From: Humulus lupulus
Taxonomy: Eukaryota; Streptophyta; Magnoliopsida; Rosales; Cannabaceae
Direction: 5' to 3'
Length of the DNA: 64,000 bases
Assembly (NCBI RefSeq): GCF_963169125.1
Contig: NC_084797.1
Span: forward strand, 104,867,868-104,931,867
Shown here: positions 19,891-31,574 of the stretch, piece by piece
Layout: each line of letters starts with the position of its first letter
Position numbering within the stretch: position 1 is the stretch's first letter
Notes under the pieces: model-generated
The model's database searches: none
The model's input: only the letters and a program-made list of their open reading frames with translations
What the model was told of the DNA's origin: nothing
Translations under genes and position numbers: made by a program

Positions 19891-22800
19891 CTATTTAATT
19901 ATTTAACGACCCAAAACATACAAAACCAAAATCATGCAGAAATTAAACTTTTTACTTTTAACTCATTGTACCGAAATTTCATATAAGAAAACTTTTAAAA
20001 AGATCGTGTGCGCACACTTTTAGTTTAGCAAATGGAAATAATACTACTCTTCCACAGAGTTATAACAAAACAATTATCCCAAAAGAACTAACAAACTTTC
20101 AGCTTTTTCTTTTCAAAATGGTGATCCATCAAAAACCTCCCCAGGTCAAGACACATTTACATATCCGCAAGCAAACTCTGGCGCTCACTGATCCACTTTT
20201 CCTTTGCACTTAACTACAACATGAATAACTAGGTAAGCGACAACTCTTAGTAAGAATAGCCTTACACACAAGTATACTAAAACCCAGTAACGGGTTGACC
20301 TAAGGTAGATATCGCTACCGGTCATTAGGGAATTGGATAAGTTCTAACCCTATCATACAATTCTCAAATAATAGCCATGTCAGAATCAAATACTTTGATT
20401 GTACCTAATAACCAATGCCACACATATCATAACAACCTCACTAAAAAAATCTCAGACATTCAAGATATATAACCATATCCAAAATAAGTACTTTGGTTGT
20501 TTCTAACAACCAAGTTCACACATACACAATAACCTGCACTCAGAAAATTCCCAGAACATTCAAGATATATAACACATATGATAACTACTAAATAGATTAA
20601 TAGCAAGGGATTCGGGCCTTAACCCAGTTCCAGCATTAATGTCCTGGCTCCAACTCGGACTATATTACCATTGTCCTGGCCCCAACCCGGACTATATATT
20701 TTTACCATGTCCTGGCTCCAACCCGGACTTATATTTTTACCATATCCTAGTTCCAACCTGGAATATATTTTTACCATGTCCTGGCTCCAACGTGGACTAT
20801 ATTACGCTCAGTTTCTGGCTCCAACCTTAACCTACTTACAATTTAGCCAAAGAATGCAAAGCATTGCAAGAGTAGGTATTAAGCATACCCTGGTCTAAAC
20901 GATCCAAACAAAACTAGTGTAATCTACTACTACAATCATACACTAGTATATTCATGTTATAGAAAAGAAAGGGGAAATGCTAACTTACTTGGAGTCCTTA
21001 GTTCCCAGCTGGAACCTTAACACCTCTATTCCTTTTTCCCTTTTCCGGTTACTGTTATTAGTACAGTGTACTCGGATTAAACTATGGCATATACTTATAG
21101 CTAATATTTTTTAATAGCTGCATGCAATACACTCTAAGAGACTCTATATTGTAGCCTCTATACACTTCATAGTGTATAAGACCGTGTTTTCTTTTCAGTC
21201 TTTAAGTTATTGTAGGAAAATCGGTCTCACAGTAACATGCTCTCCACAACGTGTGTTTCAATATTTCTTCAATAAATATTTATCTTATTTGGTCATTTGG
21301 TACTCTGGTTTTAGAAAAAGGATATAACAAAATTGCATCTTTAGAAAAATGAAGTAATTTTAGTCCCTTTATGAAGTTCATCATTTCCTTTCATAATACC
21401 CAAAATACTCCCTTTAGACTCTTTAGTTTTTAATATTTTTGAAAAGTCACCCTTTGTTTATATAGATCATTTTTAACCTAAACTTCTATTTTTACCAAGT
21501 TTAATGATAATCTAAAACCTCTTCGTGGTATTTTTGAAAAGAAGGGAAATTGGACCCTAAATTTATTAAAATGGTAAAAATCATATTTTATTTATCTCAA
21601 ATTGATTTTATATTGGTTGAACATCCAAATCCTTAGTTACTTTTATAAAAAGAACCATTTTACATTTACTTCTTTATTTAAAGTGATAAATGTCCATTTT
21701 TAAACATTTTCCATTGAGTGTTTGGCCAAAGCCCGTATAGTTTCCTCCACTTATTCTATGTCATAAGGACGGGAACTAGGCGAAAACCTTGCGTAAAAAA
21801 TGTTCTTAGGCTAGGAGAACTAACCTCCCAAAAATCACATTTAGTTATGGTCCAAATTACTACTATTCATATTTTAGGGCAGACTTAGTAAAATTGTCTC
21901 TCTTAATCTGTGATACAATTTTATCTTAACTTTTACAGAGGTACTAGTATATATCTGAACTAACTCTCTTCAAAATTTAATAATTTTTGGGATAGTAAAA
22001 CCCATTCAATTAATTAAAGAAATTTGGGCAGTGCTTGCTATCTAGATTTTTTCCCATAATTTAGGGCAAACTTTGAAAATTTGTTTCTTTTAAACCATAG
22101 AATATTTTCCTCTATAGTTTTATAGTGAACCTTATACATATATCAAATAACATCCTACTGAATTTCATAGAATTTAAATTAGTAAGACCTATTCAAAAGA
22201 AAAAGAAATGTGGGCAGTGCATGCTGCCCATAAATTTTCTAGATTTGCGTCACAATGCAAAAAAGTGCATAACTTGGGCTTAAAAACACTCTTTTGTGAT
22301 TTTACAAAGCCTACCATCAAGTATTCACAAACCACTACACAACTACATAAATTATTTTAAAAAACAGAGGCAGTAGGGTGTGATCTGACCCATTGTAAGC
22401 CAGACCATGAATTTATGTAGCATGCATTTTTACTTACACTTAACCACAACAAGCATTTCTAGCATAAACCCTAGCCACATGCGATCATGCAATTCGTCAT
22501 ATCCCACAACCTCAATCATAAGCATAAAAATACGCTAAAAATAATTGAAATAACCTATACAACCAGATCTACAAGAAACACAATAAAACTTAAGGAAATC
22601 AACCATAGATTCTACCTTTTGAAGCCCTAGCTTGGAGATGTATTACTAAGCTCTTTAAGAGTTTTCCTTAGTGCTCTAAACTCTCAAAACTGAGCCACAA
22701 GTCCCACATGCAGATTTTTAAGAAATGACTAAGGTAGGAAGAACTTAGATGAGGGACAAGAACATGCAAACTTACAAGAAAACTCTTACCTTGCTTTATT

Positions 22801-23546
22801 TGATCACTATGGTATTCAACTTTGAGATCCTACTAGTAAAGGCTTCTCTTGAACCCTAGAATATAAGAACAAGGTCATGCATGGCTTTTATATCACATGC
22901 ATGCACAAGGAACCCTAGGTTTCGGGTTTGAAGGATAAGAGGAAAAAAATGTAAAAGGGAACATTATACTTACAATAGACAAGGAAATCTCTTCTTGAAG
23001 ATTTTTCTTCTCCAATTGGGAAGATGAGAACTAGTTCTATCTAGGTTTTGGAGAGAGAGAGAAAGAGCTTGCGAGAGAGTGTTTTTTCTTTTTGAGAAAT
23101 GATTGGTTTTGGCTTATATAAAGGGTAATAGACTTTTCCCATTCCTTTTCTTTTCGGGTATGTATCCTAGCTTATGAGAGCCCTAGGGTCTAGCCCTAGC
23201 CTTCCCGCCAACTTCTCTCTCTCTCTCTTCCCTTGGAAATTACTTTTATGCCCTTACTTATTCTACCTCACATATAAGGAACCCAAGGGCCATTTGGGAA
23301 TTTCGTGCTCTAAGTTTTCCTTAATTTTTAACTTATAGTTTCTATATCTCCAAGCATAATTAAATAAATTAATTCATGACCAGAAATAAAAGTTGTCACA
23401 ATATCCAATAATTTTGTCAATTTATACATATTGACCAAAATGCCCTCAAAGGCCCGAGTAAGAAATTTTCATTCTTAATCCCAGTTGATTAGAATTCAAC
23501 CCTCAGTCAATTCTCTTAAAATTTATTGGCTTAATAATAGATTGCC
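19891..23546 (-). mobile_element. Probable large LTR remnant (Ty3/gypsy type), minus strand
   Basis: There is no coding sequence. The start TTTAACGACCCAAAAC looks like an LTR terminus of the TAACG type used by the other chromoviral LTRs here. A run CTACAACATGAATAACTAGG (20216 on) and a CT/GA-rich leader (23050-23080; 23216-23230) with AACCCTAG-type sequence (22850-22920) are usual in transcribed LTR regions. A 35-bp repeat lies at 20641-20830. The right border is the start of the Tek-C LTR. The length (3.6 kb) is high for one LTR, so two fragments are possible. Confidence 0.4.
20641..20830. repeat. 35-bp tandem repeat, about 6 units
   Basis: Units start at 20641, 20673, 20709, 20744, 20778 and 20812 (spacing 32-36 bp) and share GTCCTGGCTCCAACCCGGAC then TATATTTTTACCAT. 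Two ORFs here (20639-20898) merely translate the repeat and are not genes. Confidence 0.8.
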
Positions 23547-23767
23547 TATAACGTCCCAAATTACCTAATAAGTCTTAGGGCCTTGATTAGGGGGCCAGGA
23601 TGGCAATTTATGGAAATTATATGTTTATGTGATATATATGCGTGTAATTATGTGATTATGTAAGTTATATGATAATATGACTAGATATGCATTTTAGGTG
23701 TAATAAATATGCATGTGGGCCCACTTCTTATTAGAAGGGAAATTTTCATAATTTCGCCTGTTATGGG

Positions 23768-23903
23768 GCCCAGGCCCTAGTGACCAAAAGAGAAAGATTT
23801 TAGATACAATTTCAGCTCCATGGCCAGATAGAAGGCCACAGGGTATACAAATAGGCCGCCAGGGTGGGGGTGACACCTAGAAAGCATTCCCAGATATGCA
23901 TGA
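23768..23903 (+). repeat. gag fragment embedded in Tek-C LTR
   Basis: GGGGCCCAGGCCCTAGTGAC through CATTCCCAGATATGCATGAC is nearly identical (about 3-4 differences) to 55824-55960, which lies at the end of the gag ORF of the same element. In the gag frame it encodes DQKRKILDTISAPWPDRRP and GGGDTWKAFP, the basic linker before the zinc knuckle. On both sides LTR sequence (ACTAGATATGCAT to CCTGTTATGGG) is present in duplicate: 23679-23767 and 23900-23990. Confidence 0.85.
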
Positions 23904-25429
23904 CTAGATATGCATGTTAAGGTGTATTAAATATGCATGTGGGCTCATTTCTTGCATGGAAATTTTCATAGTTTTGCCTGTTATGGGTATATTTGGCATA
24001 TATGTGATATATGTGTGAGACCACATATTATGTGGATATATCTAGGTTACTTGACACAAGATGATCCTAGGGGCAAGTTAGTGGGAATGTAACAACGGCA
24101 CCTAATACCCGACTCGGGGTGAGTCAAGGGGGTATTTTGGGTATCTAATACATTACCAGGTTATCGGGTATCGAGAATGAATATTCGAGGATATATTCGG
24201 TATTAGTGAGATTAGGAGGGAATATCAGAAGTTTTGAGCATTTTTCCCTCAGAGACGTTTTTTGTACCCAGAGCCTCGAGATCTGCTTAAGGTTACTTAG
24301 AGTCTAGGTATACCTCACAAACACTCAAACATGTTCACACAACTCTCTCAACACACACTCTCTCTATCTCTCGACATACTCTCCCTCTTTCAAGTCATTT
24401 GGAATTCTCGTGATTTATGAGGAATCGAGGTTAGCTTAGGCTCGGGATTTCTTGGGGAGAAGCTTAGCATCACTTGGGGCAACAGAGGTTTAAATTTCTA
24501 GCCCTAAATATCTGTGTTTTCTGGTTTTTAGTTAAGTTTTTGGAGTTTTGGAAACTCAGTTCCGAGTTTGGAATTTGATGGGGTTTTGGCAAAGCTTTTA
24601 CTTGGGTTTTGATGGTTTTGGGTTACTGAATTGATTGGGAACTTAATTTTTGAGTTTTAGCTATGTTTGGATAGGTTTTTGGTGGGTTTCGGCTTGAATA
24701 AATCGGAGAAATTTCTATGTTTTCATTGTGAGTCGCGGCCCTGTTCTTGGGGCGCCACGACTTTCATGAAAAGGAAGAAGAAGCAGGTGCCTTTAGGCCA
24801 TTTGAGATGCGGCGCCTCTTAGGGAGCACCGCAGCGCATGCCAAATCAGAGGAGAGCTCATTTTGATGAGACTCTCTATTGGTTGTGACTAGGTTATCGC
24901 TAGCGGCTCCGAACAAGGATCGTGCTCGAGGGTCGTTCTTAATACACTTTACACGCAGACCTAAGGTATGAATATTACACCCAATACGTGATATATGTGA
25001 TCAGGGCTTGTCCTGGTTGTTGATTATAAATATGATTAGGGCTCGGCCCTTGAGAATGAATGTGATTTAGGTTATGCTCAAATGCTCCATGTCTAGATAA
25101 TTGTTTAATGAATGCTTGCCTTGTTTGCATAGGTAGGGCTCGACCTTGTTAAGATGCATGCTTATTAGTGCATTTGTGTTTGATTGGTTAAGATACCATG
25201 ATTTATATGTATACATACATGTATCGTCTGAAGTATGCTTATCTGTGACTATATCTGTATCAGATTTCAGGTTATTTGAATGTTTGATTAAATCCTTAAT
25301 TTATTAGTCAAGGGTGGCAATAGTATGTTGCACGCTGGTCAACAGGCTTAGGCCCAATCAAGGATGAACTATTACGTTGGCCCACCCTATGGTCATTGGA
25401 AAACGAAGCGCTTGGCTAGCTCTATGGCT

Positions 25430-25545
25430 AGTTATTCAGAGCTAAGGGCAAGGGACCCAGGTGACTCTATGGCACATAGCTAGGTTATAGGGCCCCGAGT
25501 TGACTCTATGGTCAACTATTCAGGGCAGCGGGCCCCAGTACGATC
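25430..25545. repeat. 40-bp repeat zone in Tek-C LTR
   Basis: About three units sharing GACTCTATGG and GGGCCCC-type sequence, equivalent to 16340-16475. Confidence 0.5.
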
Positions 25546-25682
25546 CAATGATCATTTATTTGTAATTATATGCATGCATGAGTAGGTTACTACTGTTGGG
25601 CATGCTAGATATGTATTTGGAATCTGTATTTATTGCTCATGCACATGTTTAAGTTTTCTTATGAGCCTTGGCTCACGGGTGC

Positions 25683-25687
25683 TATGT
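25683..25687 (+). repeat. Target-site duplicate of Tek-B, left copy
   Basis: TATGT here and at 53912-53916. Joining the two flanks restores GGGTGCTATGTGGTGCAGG, which matches GGGTGCTTTGTGGTGCAGG in the solo LTR at 16599. Confidence 0.85.
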
Positions 25688-27659
25688 TGTAGTGTCTCGA
25701 AATTTTACTTAGCAAGATAGTAGTAGAAGTAGTTTAGTATTCTAGTTTTCGTGATTATTGGTCCAAGTCGAGATTTAGTTGGAAACTCATAGAAATAGTT
25801 ATGGAATTTATAAATTTAACCTATATTTTAGAAATATTAATTTTAACATAAAGTTTGATTAATACAGCATGTCCTAGAAATGATATTTATTATAACATAA
25901 GGTTTCGGTAGAATAATTAAGAATGTGACACTTGTCACATGCATATTTATTAAGGATTTAAGGATTTTAGATGAATAAATTAATAAAGGATAGATCAAGA
26001 AGGTCTAGAACCTTCCAGCAGCTGTTAGGATCACGTTTTATTCAGTCAAAGTTGTTTTAACAAACTTCAAGTGTGCTTAAAGTATGAAAAAACATGTTTA
26101 AAATATCAACGTATGTCGATATATCGCAGCTATAGGGGCCATATATTGCCTATGGGTGATACGGGAAACAAGTCGACTTTGCACGAATGAAACCACGGAG
26201 GGTCAGGATATAGGGGTAAGCGATATATCACCTATAGGGGCGATATATTGGCTCCCTTTGGAATAATTGAAATTCTGTGGAATCCGAGTTAGAAACATCC
26301 CTCAACAACTTGGACTTGCTCTTGAACATTTTTGACCGAGCTCTGGGCATCTGTTGAGTAGAAAATTCAATTTTTATTCATTTTAAAAGGAGTTAGTTTT
26401 ACTCCTTGAACTCTATAAATAGGACCTCTCACTCAGCCATTTTCATCATCATTCAAATATTCTTCAGAGCCTCTAAGCTGCTAAGTTCATTCTAGAGAGA
26501 AACACTAGAGTTTTGAGGATAAAAGCTTTCCAATCTAAGCTTTTCTAAACACTTGGGAAGTAAGATAGAGTGATATTTTTGTATTGAGGTGCAAATCATA
26601 GTTCTAATCTATCTAAGGTAATCTTTATCTTCAGGTTTAGTTTATTATAGTTCCACTTATTCTTTCATTTTCTTTAAAATCCTAACTTGTTATAATGGCT
26701 TTTGGTTCGGTGTTTAAGTTTCTTAAAACAAAAGGTTTTCAGTAAGTTCTTATCTTGATGGTTTAGATCTTCTCTTCATCTTTATTTCTTTAGAAAACTT
26801 ATAGATCTTAATGTTTGGTTTTAGGTGTTTTCAATCCCGTTCTTGTCTCCAATATCCAAGTCTTTGGTAAGGAAAATAGGTTATATTTTATGTGTTATGA
26901 TTATGTTTATGTGCAATATGTGTATGTAAGTATTTATGAATATGTTTTATGTTGTAGTCGCTTGGGAAATGTAGTTGCTTAGATAGCAAATAAGCAAGCC
27001 CCAAGATTTTTATCATTATCGTAGACTATAGTTATGATTTATCCTACCTCGAATAGTAGCAAGAGGACCTAGATGGTTTATCATATACTATGTTGTGTTT
27101 AAACCTACCTCGAATAGTAGCAAGAGGACCTAGATGGTTTATATCACATATTACGGTAATGTGTTAATGGCCATTAATATTGTAGTCCTATGTTTTATGA
27201 TTTATGTTCTACATTTTACGTTTTACGTCATATGTTTTATGATTTATGTTTTAGTCTTATGTTTTATGATATGTTTTAGTAGTTTTTCCTTACTAGGCAT
27301 TAGGCTCATTCCTGATTATTTTAGATGGTGCAGGAAAATGAGCATGGAAGGTGGGACGGATTCATGGCAGCTTTCACATATGTATTGGGCGTGAACTGAA
27401 TGAATGGACTGATGGAAAAGATCAAGGATGACGTTTTGTTTCAAGTCCTTTTAATTATGTATTTACGTTTTTCCGCATTTAGTATTTGAACAATTAATTA
27501 AAGGTTGTGTTTTCTTTATGATTTTATGTGATAACAATGGGATCCCATATTTTGGATTTTTATAATAATGTTCGATTATTTTATGCATGTATTAGAAAAT
27601 AATAGTTATGCTTAGTAGTTTCAATGGTTCGAGGTCTTAGAGTTAGTCGGGGCATTACA
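25688..27659 (+). mobile_element. Tek-B 5' LTR
   Basis: A 1972-bp LTR, TGTAGTGTCTCG...GGGGCATTACA. TATA box TATAAATA at 26413-26420. U3 holds AT/GC palindromic motifs of the type CGATATATCGC at 26113-26260. A 55-60 bp block (CCTACCTCGAATAGTAGC ...) is tandemly duplicated at 27042-27140, and TTTTATGATTTATGTTTTA-type repeats follow to 27290. It matches 51963-53911 throughout, with several percent divergence. Confidence 0.85.
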
Positions 27660-27660
27660 G

Positions 27661-27674
27661 TTGGTATTAGAGCC
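27661..27674 (+). other. Tek-B primer-binding site (initiator Met tRNA)
   Basis: TTGGTATTAGAGCC begins two bases after the LTR end. It equals the complement of the plant initiator tRNA-Met 3' end (TGGTATCAGAGC) with one C-to-T change. The tRNA primes minus-strand DNA synthesis. Confidence 0.85.
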
Positions 27675-28809
27675 CACAATTCATATGCATGAGGTTCTCC
27701 TTGATACAAACGCAAAAGCTCTGGATCTAACCGCCAATGTAAGTGTTTATGTTATGAATATTATATTTATGTTAATAGCTAACGTCATTATGTTTTTAGT
27801 GAAAATGAAAGGAGCTTTGACCTATCAAGATATCCGAGCCATTCAGACATTGAAAATGGTTAGAGAGACAAGGGATACAATATGAGTGCTAGAAAGAATA
27901 ACTCAAAGATTGATCTTATTTCACAAGGAGATAGTTCACCTTCAAATCGCTAAGCAAATTTTGATGAGAGCCACGGAAAAATATGTCCTAGTAATCAGGC
28001 TTTTTAAGGATTTTCCTTCTGTAATGATGAAGATGATTTACTGGTAGCCATGAGATATTACTTTCTTATACTTAGGTTTACCTATAGGATTGAGTTTCAA
28101 TTCACAATGAACAAAAGCATAATATCCTAATGAATATTCCCCAAGGTAGTTTCGAGGCTCGTGATAATTATTATTATGAAGAAATAAATGATGATATGTT
28201 AGATGAAGGGTCAGATGTAGAAGATCCTGATTTTTAGAGATTCACCCTAGTTATTAGTAGTATAGTTTCTTTATTTTGAATTTATGATTGTAATAAGTGA
28301 AAATCATTTTCCGAATGAATAAAGTTGTTATTTTTTAAAGGCATGTATGAGTTTGATTTTTTTTATACAATCATAATAAATTTAGAATAAATTCAATAAA
28401 TACTGACTGAGTTTAGTGAGGGTTGATACAAACCAATGAACCAGGTTCTGTATTGAGAGTTTAGGCGGCCATAGTAGTGGAACAATTTTACTAATCCCAA
28501 CCCTCCATCAATATGGGTAACTTTAGAACAACAACGGGTTTTGAGCCTGAGAATTAAGTCATATAGGATGGTTAGAAATAGACTTAGAAGATAATAAAGA
28601 TGGCTTAATGTTCTAGTATAGAAACACACCCTAATTTATAAAAAGGCTTACATAATTTTTCATTAGAAATCATAACTGATAGGTCCGAGTTATGTTTGCT
28701 TAGATTAAGTTTTGCCTTAGAACCTATTAGGGTAACTTCTAATGTGTCTCCTCGACTGTTAGAAATTTGCTGAAGAAGCTACTATGACAGTCTGCATGCA
28801 CGAACGACA
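27675..28809 (+). other. Tek-B leader between PBS and gag
   Basis: About 1.1 kb, AT-rich. A frame at 27804-27885 continues past a stop as a Leu/Ile/Lys-rich, coiled-coil-like run (ALTYQDIRAIQTLKMV, HKEIVHLQIAKQILMR) to about 28010. It might be a leader ORF or the remains of an N-terminal gag extension; I do not recognise it. A minus-strand ORF at 28393-28629 has no support. Confidence 0.4.
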
Positions 28810-28814
28810 ATGCC
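28810..28814 (+). repeat. Target-site duplicate of Ath-D, left copy, on the Tek-B gag start codon
   Basis: ATGCC here and ATACC at 35186-35190, one mismatch. In the host the sequence across the join is ATGCCTCCAGCACC. Chromoviral gag commonly begins Met-Pro-Pro, so the ATG (28810-28812) is the likely gag start. Confidence 0.7.
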
Positions 28815-30721
28815 TGATAACTCTACAAAATAGAGTTACTTTACCACTTTTTATGTGCTTATTGTTGCTTGATTCTTGAGTATTTAATTGATTTATTAAG
28901 TTTTTAAGTAATTTTGAATTTATTAGGTTTATTTTGATTTTATATATTTTTGTATGTTTTTATAGTTATTTTGTTGTAAAATGTTATAGTTAATTATTTG
29001 AATTTTTGTTGTTAGTTTGAGGTAAAAAAATGTTGTATTATTGAAATTAAATGTTAAATATAAATTAAGTTATAATTAATATTTTCAAATAATTAAATTG
29101 ATTTATTTTATAGTTGAAAATATTTTATTATGATTTATTTTATATTTATTTTGTAGGGAAATTTATGACACTTTTGCTCTTGAAAAGAAAGAAAAATAAA
29201 GGAAAGGTGGCATTTTTAAAAGAAAGAAAAAAGAAAAATGGCATTTTCAAAATGCCATAACCAAGCCTATGTCCCAGCCGTTGGGCCTGCCATCGGAAGC
29301 CCAACATAACATGATACCTTCAATAGCTGCTTCACTCTCCACGTGCCTCCTGAAGTCCTCCAAGCAGCAAGCAATTACTCCAAGTCTCCTTCAGCTCATC
29401 ATGCCACCAGCCACGCCTGGCTCTTCAACACAAAGCAGCCCCAAGCCCATTTCAGCCCAGCACTCCCAGGCCCGCCTCGCCCAAACTGCCCCAAGACAGC
29501 CATGCTGCCAACACAGCCACCAAAATGCCAAAAACCATATTTTTCTTCCCAATGTTTTTTTTTTCTTTTCACTCAAATATCAATTCACTCTTCCCCATTT
29601 TTCTTACCTAAATAAACATTCCTAATTCATTTTTTTCACCATAGTTTTTCACTAATCTTTTACCCAACCAAACATTTCATCTTTCCAATACTCTTACACT
29701 TACTCTATTTATCCTACCACTTCCCAACACAATTAAATTAATCAATTTATTTATTTTAATTTGATTAATTTAATCTCCATATTTTGCCTATAAATAGAGT
29801 ATTGTAAGACCATTTGGGGAGCTCTTCTTCATCTTTTCAACCTCTCCTACATTTCATATTTTTCTCTCTTCTTTTCACTATTTTCTCTACCATTTTCATC
29901 TTTTGAAGAGCATGTCAAGTATGTTATTTTGTAATTTTTATCTGGTTATGAGCTTCTAATCTTTTTCAAAAATTATTAAGATGATGATGAAGCAAAATGT
30001 AACTAGATAGTAGTTTTTGTTGTATGTTGATTTCCCATTTGTACAACATTGTTTATGGATTTTTCTATCAAAGATATGCATTTTTCATCTAGTGTTGATT
30101 GTTAAAGCATATTACACTTAGTTCTTCATTATGCAAAAAATATGATATTCTTTGATTAAATGTTTTTCATTAAATTGTTCACATCTAATTCTTAGAGCAT
30201 AAGTATCATATTTTGCCTAAACATAATCTCTTTGATTTTTTGTAGTTTCATTATGTTGTAACACAACTAATGCTTAGAAATTATATCTTATATAAGTGAA
30301 GAAAAATCCTACATTTTTTAAAGTTACTTGTGCTTGAATAGAAAATGTATTTTGAAAAAAAGTATAGTGTGATTTATTTCAACTATATCTAAACTTGGGA
30401 ATCAATATACTTATAAATACTATTGAACATGCATTTTGTGGATTCTAATATCTTAATAATCTTATTTTACATATCTCATTTGAAAACTATTTTTCTATTT
30501 AATCATTAATCTTTTTATTACTTGTCTTTTATTTTTCTAAAACAAAATCTCATCAAATATTTGGAACTAGGTTAGAATATTATTGCTTTGTTTGAAATAG
30601 TTTCTTTTGATGTTAGTCAACTCCCATGGGTTCGACCTCATACTTACATGAGCATTATATTCCGAAACGATTCGTGCACTTGCGAGTTTAAATATTAAAA
30701 CACCCTCTTTTGGGATCAACA
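28815..30721 (+). mobile_element. Ath-D 5' LTR
   Basis: TGATAACTCTAC...GGGATCAACA, 1907 bp. TATA box TATAAATA at 29789-29796. A GC-rich block at about 29265-29530 in an otherwise AT-rich LTR opens a 118-codon frame (29269-29625) that is Pro/Ser/Gln-rich. It has no recognised domain. Confidence 0.9.
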
Positions 30722-30724
30722 AGT

Positions 30725-30742
30725 TTTTGGCGCCGTTGCCGG
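30725..30742 (+). other. Ath-D primer-binding site (tRNA-Asp)
   Basis: TGGCGCCGTTGCCGGGGA (starting about 30727) lies five bases after the LTR. It is the complement of the plant tRNA-Asp 3' end over 18 bases, as used by Athila-type elements. Confidence 0.85.
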
Positions 30743-30961
30743 GGAGTTGCAAGAAAGAAACGATCTTTCTACAAGGTAAGTAAAATTCTTCTACTAGTTA
30801 TTTTATTTTTATTTGCACTATCATCTTAAAAAAAAGTAAAGTAAAAAATATATATATCTATAAAAAAAAAATCGAAAAAAAGAGTAAAAATCGAAAAAGA
30901 AAAAAAAAAAGTTATACATATATTTATTTAAATTGTTATATATTATATTATATATATTTCT

Positions 30962-31380
30962 TGGTAGTTGATGGCATTTAGTGCCTCCTACATACTTATT
31001 AGTTGAGTACATTTGTGCCTCCTAACTCTTTTTCATTTTTATTTCACTTTTTATGTTTTTCTTTAGTTGAGTGCATTTGTGCCTCCTACATACTTGATAG
31101 TTGAGTGCATTTTTTGCCTCCTACATACTTGAACAATCCATCTCCTCTAGTGATGACATTAGTGCCTCCTAGCTTTTATTTTGTTTATTATCTTAGTTGA
31201 TGGCATTAGTGCCTCCTAAGTTTTATTATTATTATCATTATTATTATTAGTGTTGGTTGATGGCATTAGTGCCTCCTTGCTGTTATTTTTTTTGTTGATC
31301 ATTTAGTTGATGGCACTTGTGCCTCCTAATTTTTACCTTAATTTTTCTATGGTTGATGGCATGCTATGCCTCCCTACTCT
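30962..31380. repeat. Diverged repeat array in Ath-D leader, about nine units
   Basis: The unit core is AGTTGATGGCATTAGTGCCTCC, with variants such as AGTTGAGTGCATTTGTGCC, separated by T-rich spacers of 5-30 bp. Cores fall near 30966, 31003, 31065, 31100, 31148, 31194, 31254, 31305 and 31350. The spacing is irregular, so the core rather than the full period is conserved. It precedes the only ORF. Confidence 0.7.
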
Positions 31381-31574
31381 TGCCTAATTTTTTTTTATAA
31401 TCTTACTTAATTTTATCTTATTTTTCTTTGTCTTTTATCATATTATCGTGTAATTGTTTAATATCTTAGCATTGTTTTTGTTCTCTTAATTTTATTTTCT
31501 TGTTTTTTATTTTTTTATTTCTCCTTAATTGCCATCTTAAAAAAAAAATTAGTTTGTAATTTAGTTTTTTCCAT

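Larger units (their letters stand above)
23547..25687 (+). mobile_element. Tek-C 5' LTR, left piece, with embedded gag segment
   Basis: Starts TATAACGTCCC (family TGTAACGTCCC). It continues as U3 with GCCCACTTCTTATTAG (23718 on), then is interrupted by 130 bp of gag, then repeats about 85 bp of U3 before proceeding normally: ACCCGACTCGGGGTGAGTC (24107), a CT-rich leader (24355-24395) and a 40-bp repeat zone at 25430-25545. It stops at GGGTGC-TATGT, where Tek-B begins. The rest continues at 53917, so Tek-B inserted late in this LTR. Confidence 0.8.

Noticed and set aside
20639..20898. Repetitive ORFs reading SWLQ/GSNPD-type units
   Set aside because: They are translations of the 35-bp tandem repeat.
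19893..23546. Host intron or promoter region
   Set aside because: LTR-like start, leader-style CT/GA tract and tandem repeat make an element remnant more likely, though the call stays weak.
29269..29625. 118-codon frame as a possible host gene (and its twin at 33578-34075)
   Set aside because: It is present twice because it is part of the two Ath-D LTRs; no domain and no independent context.
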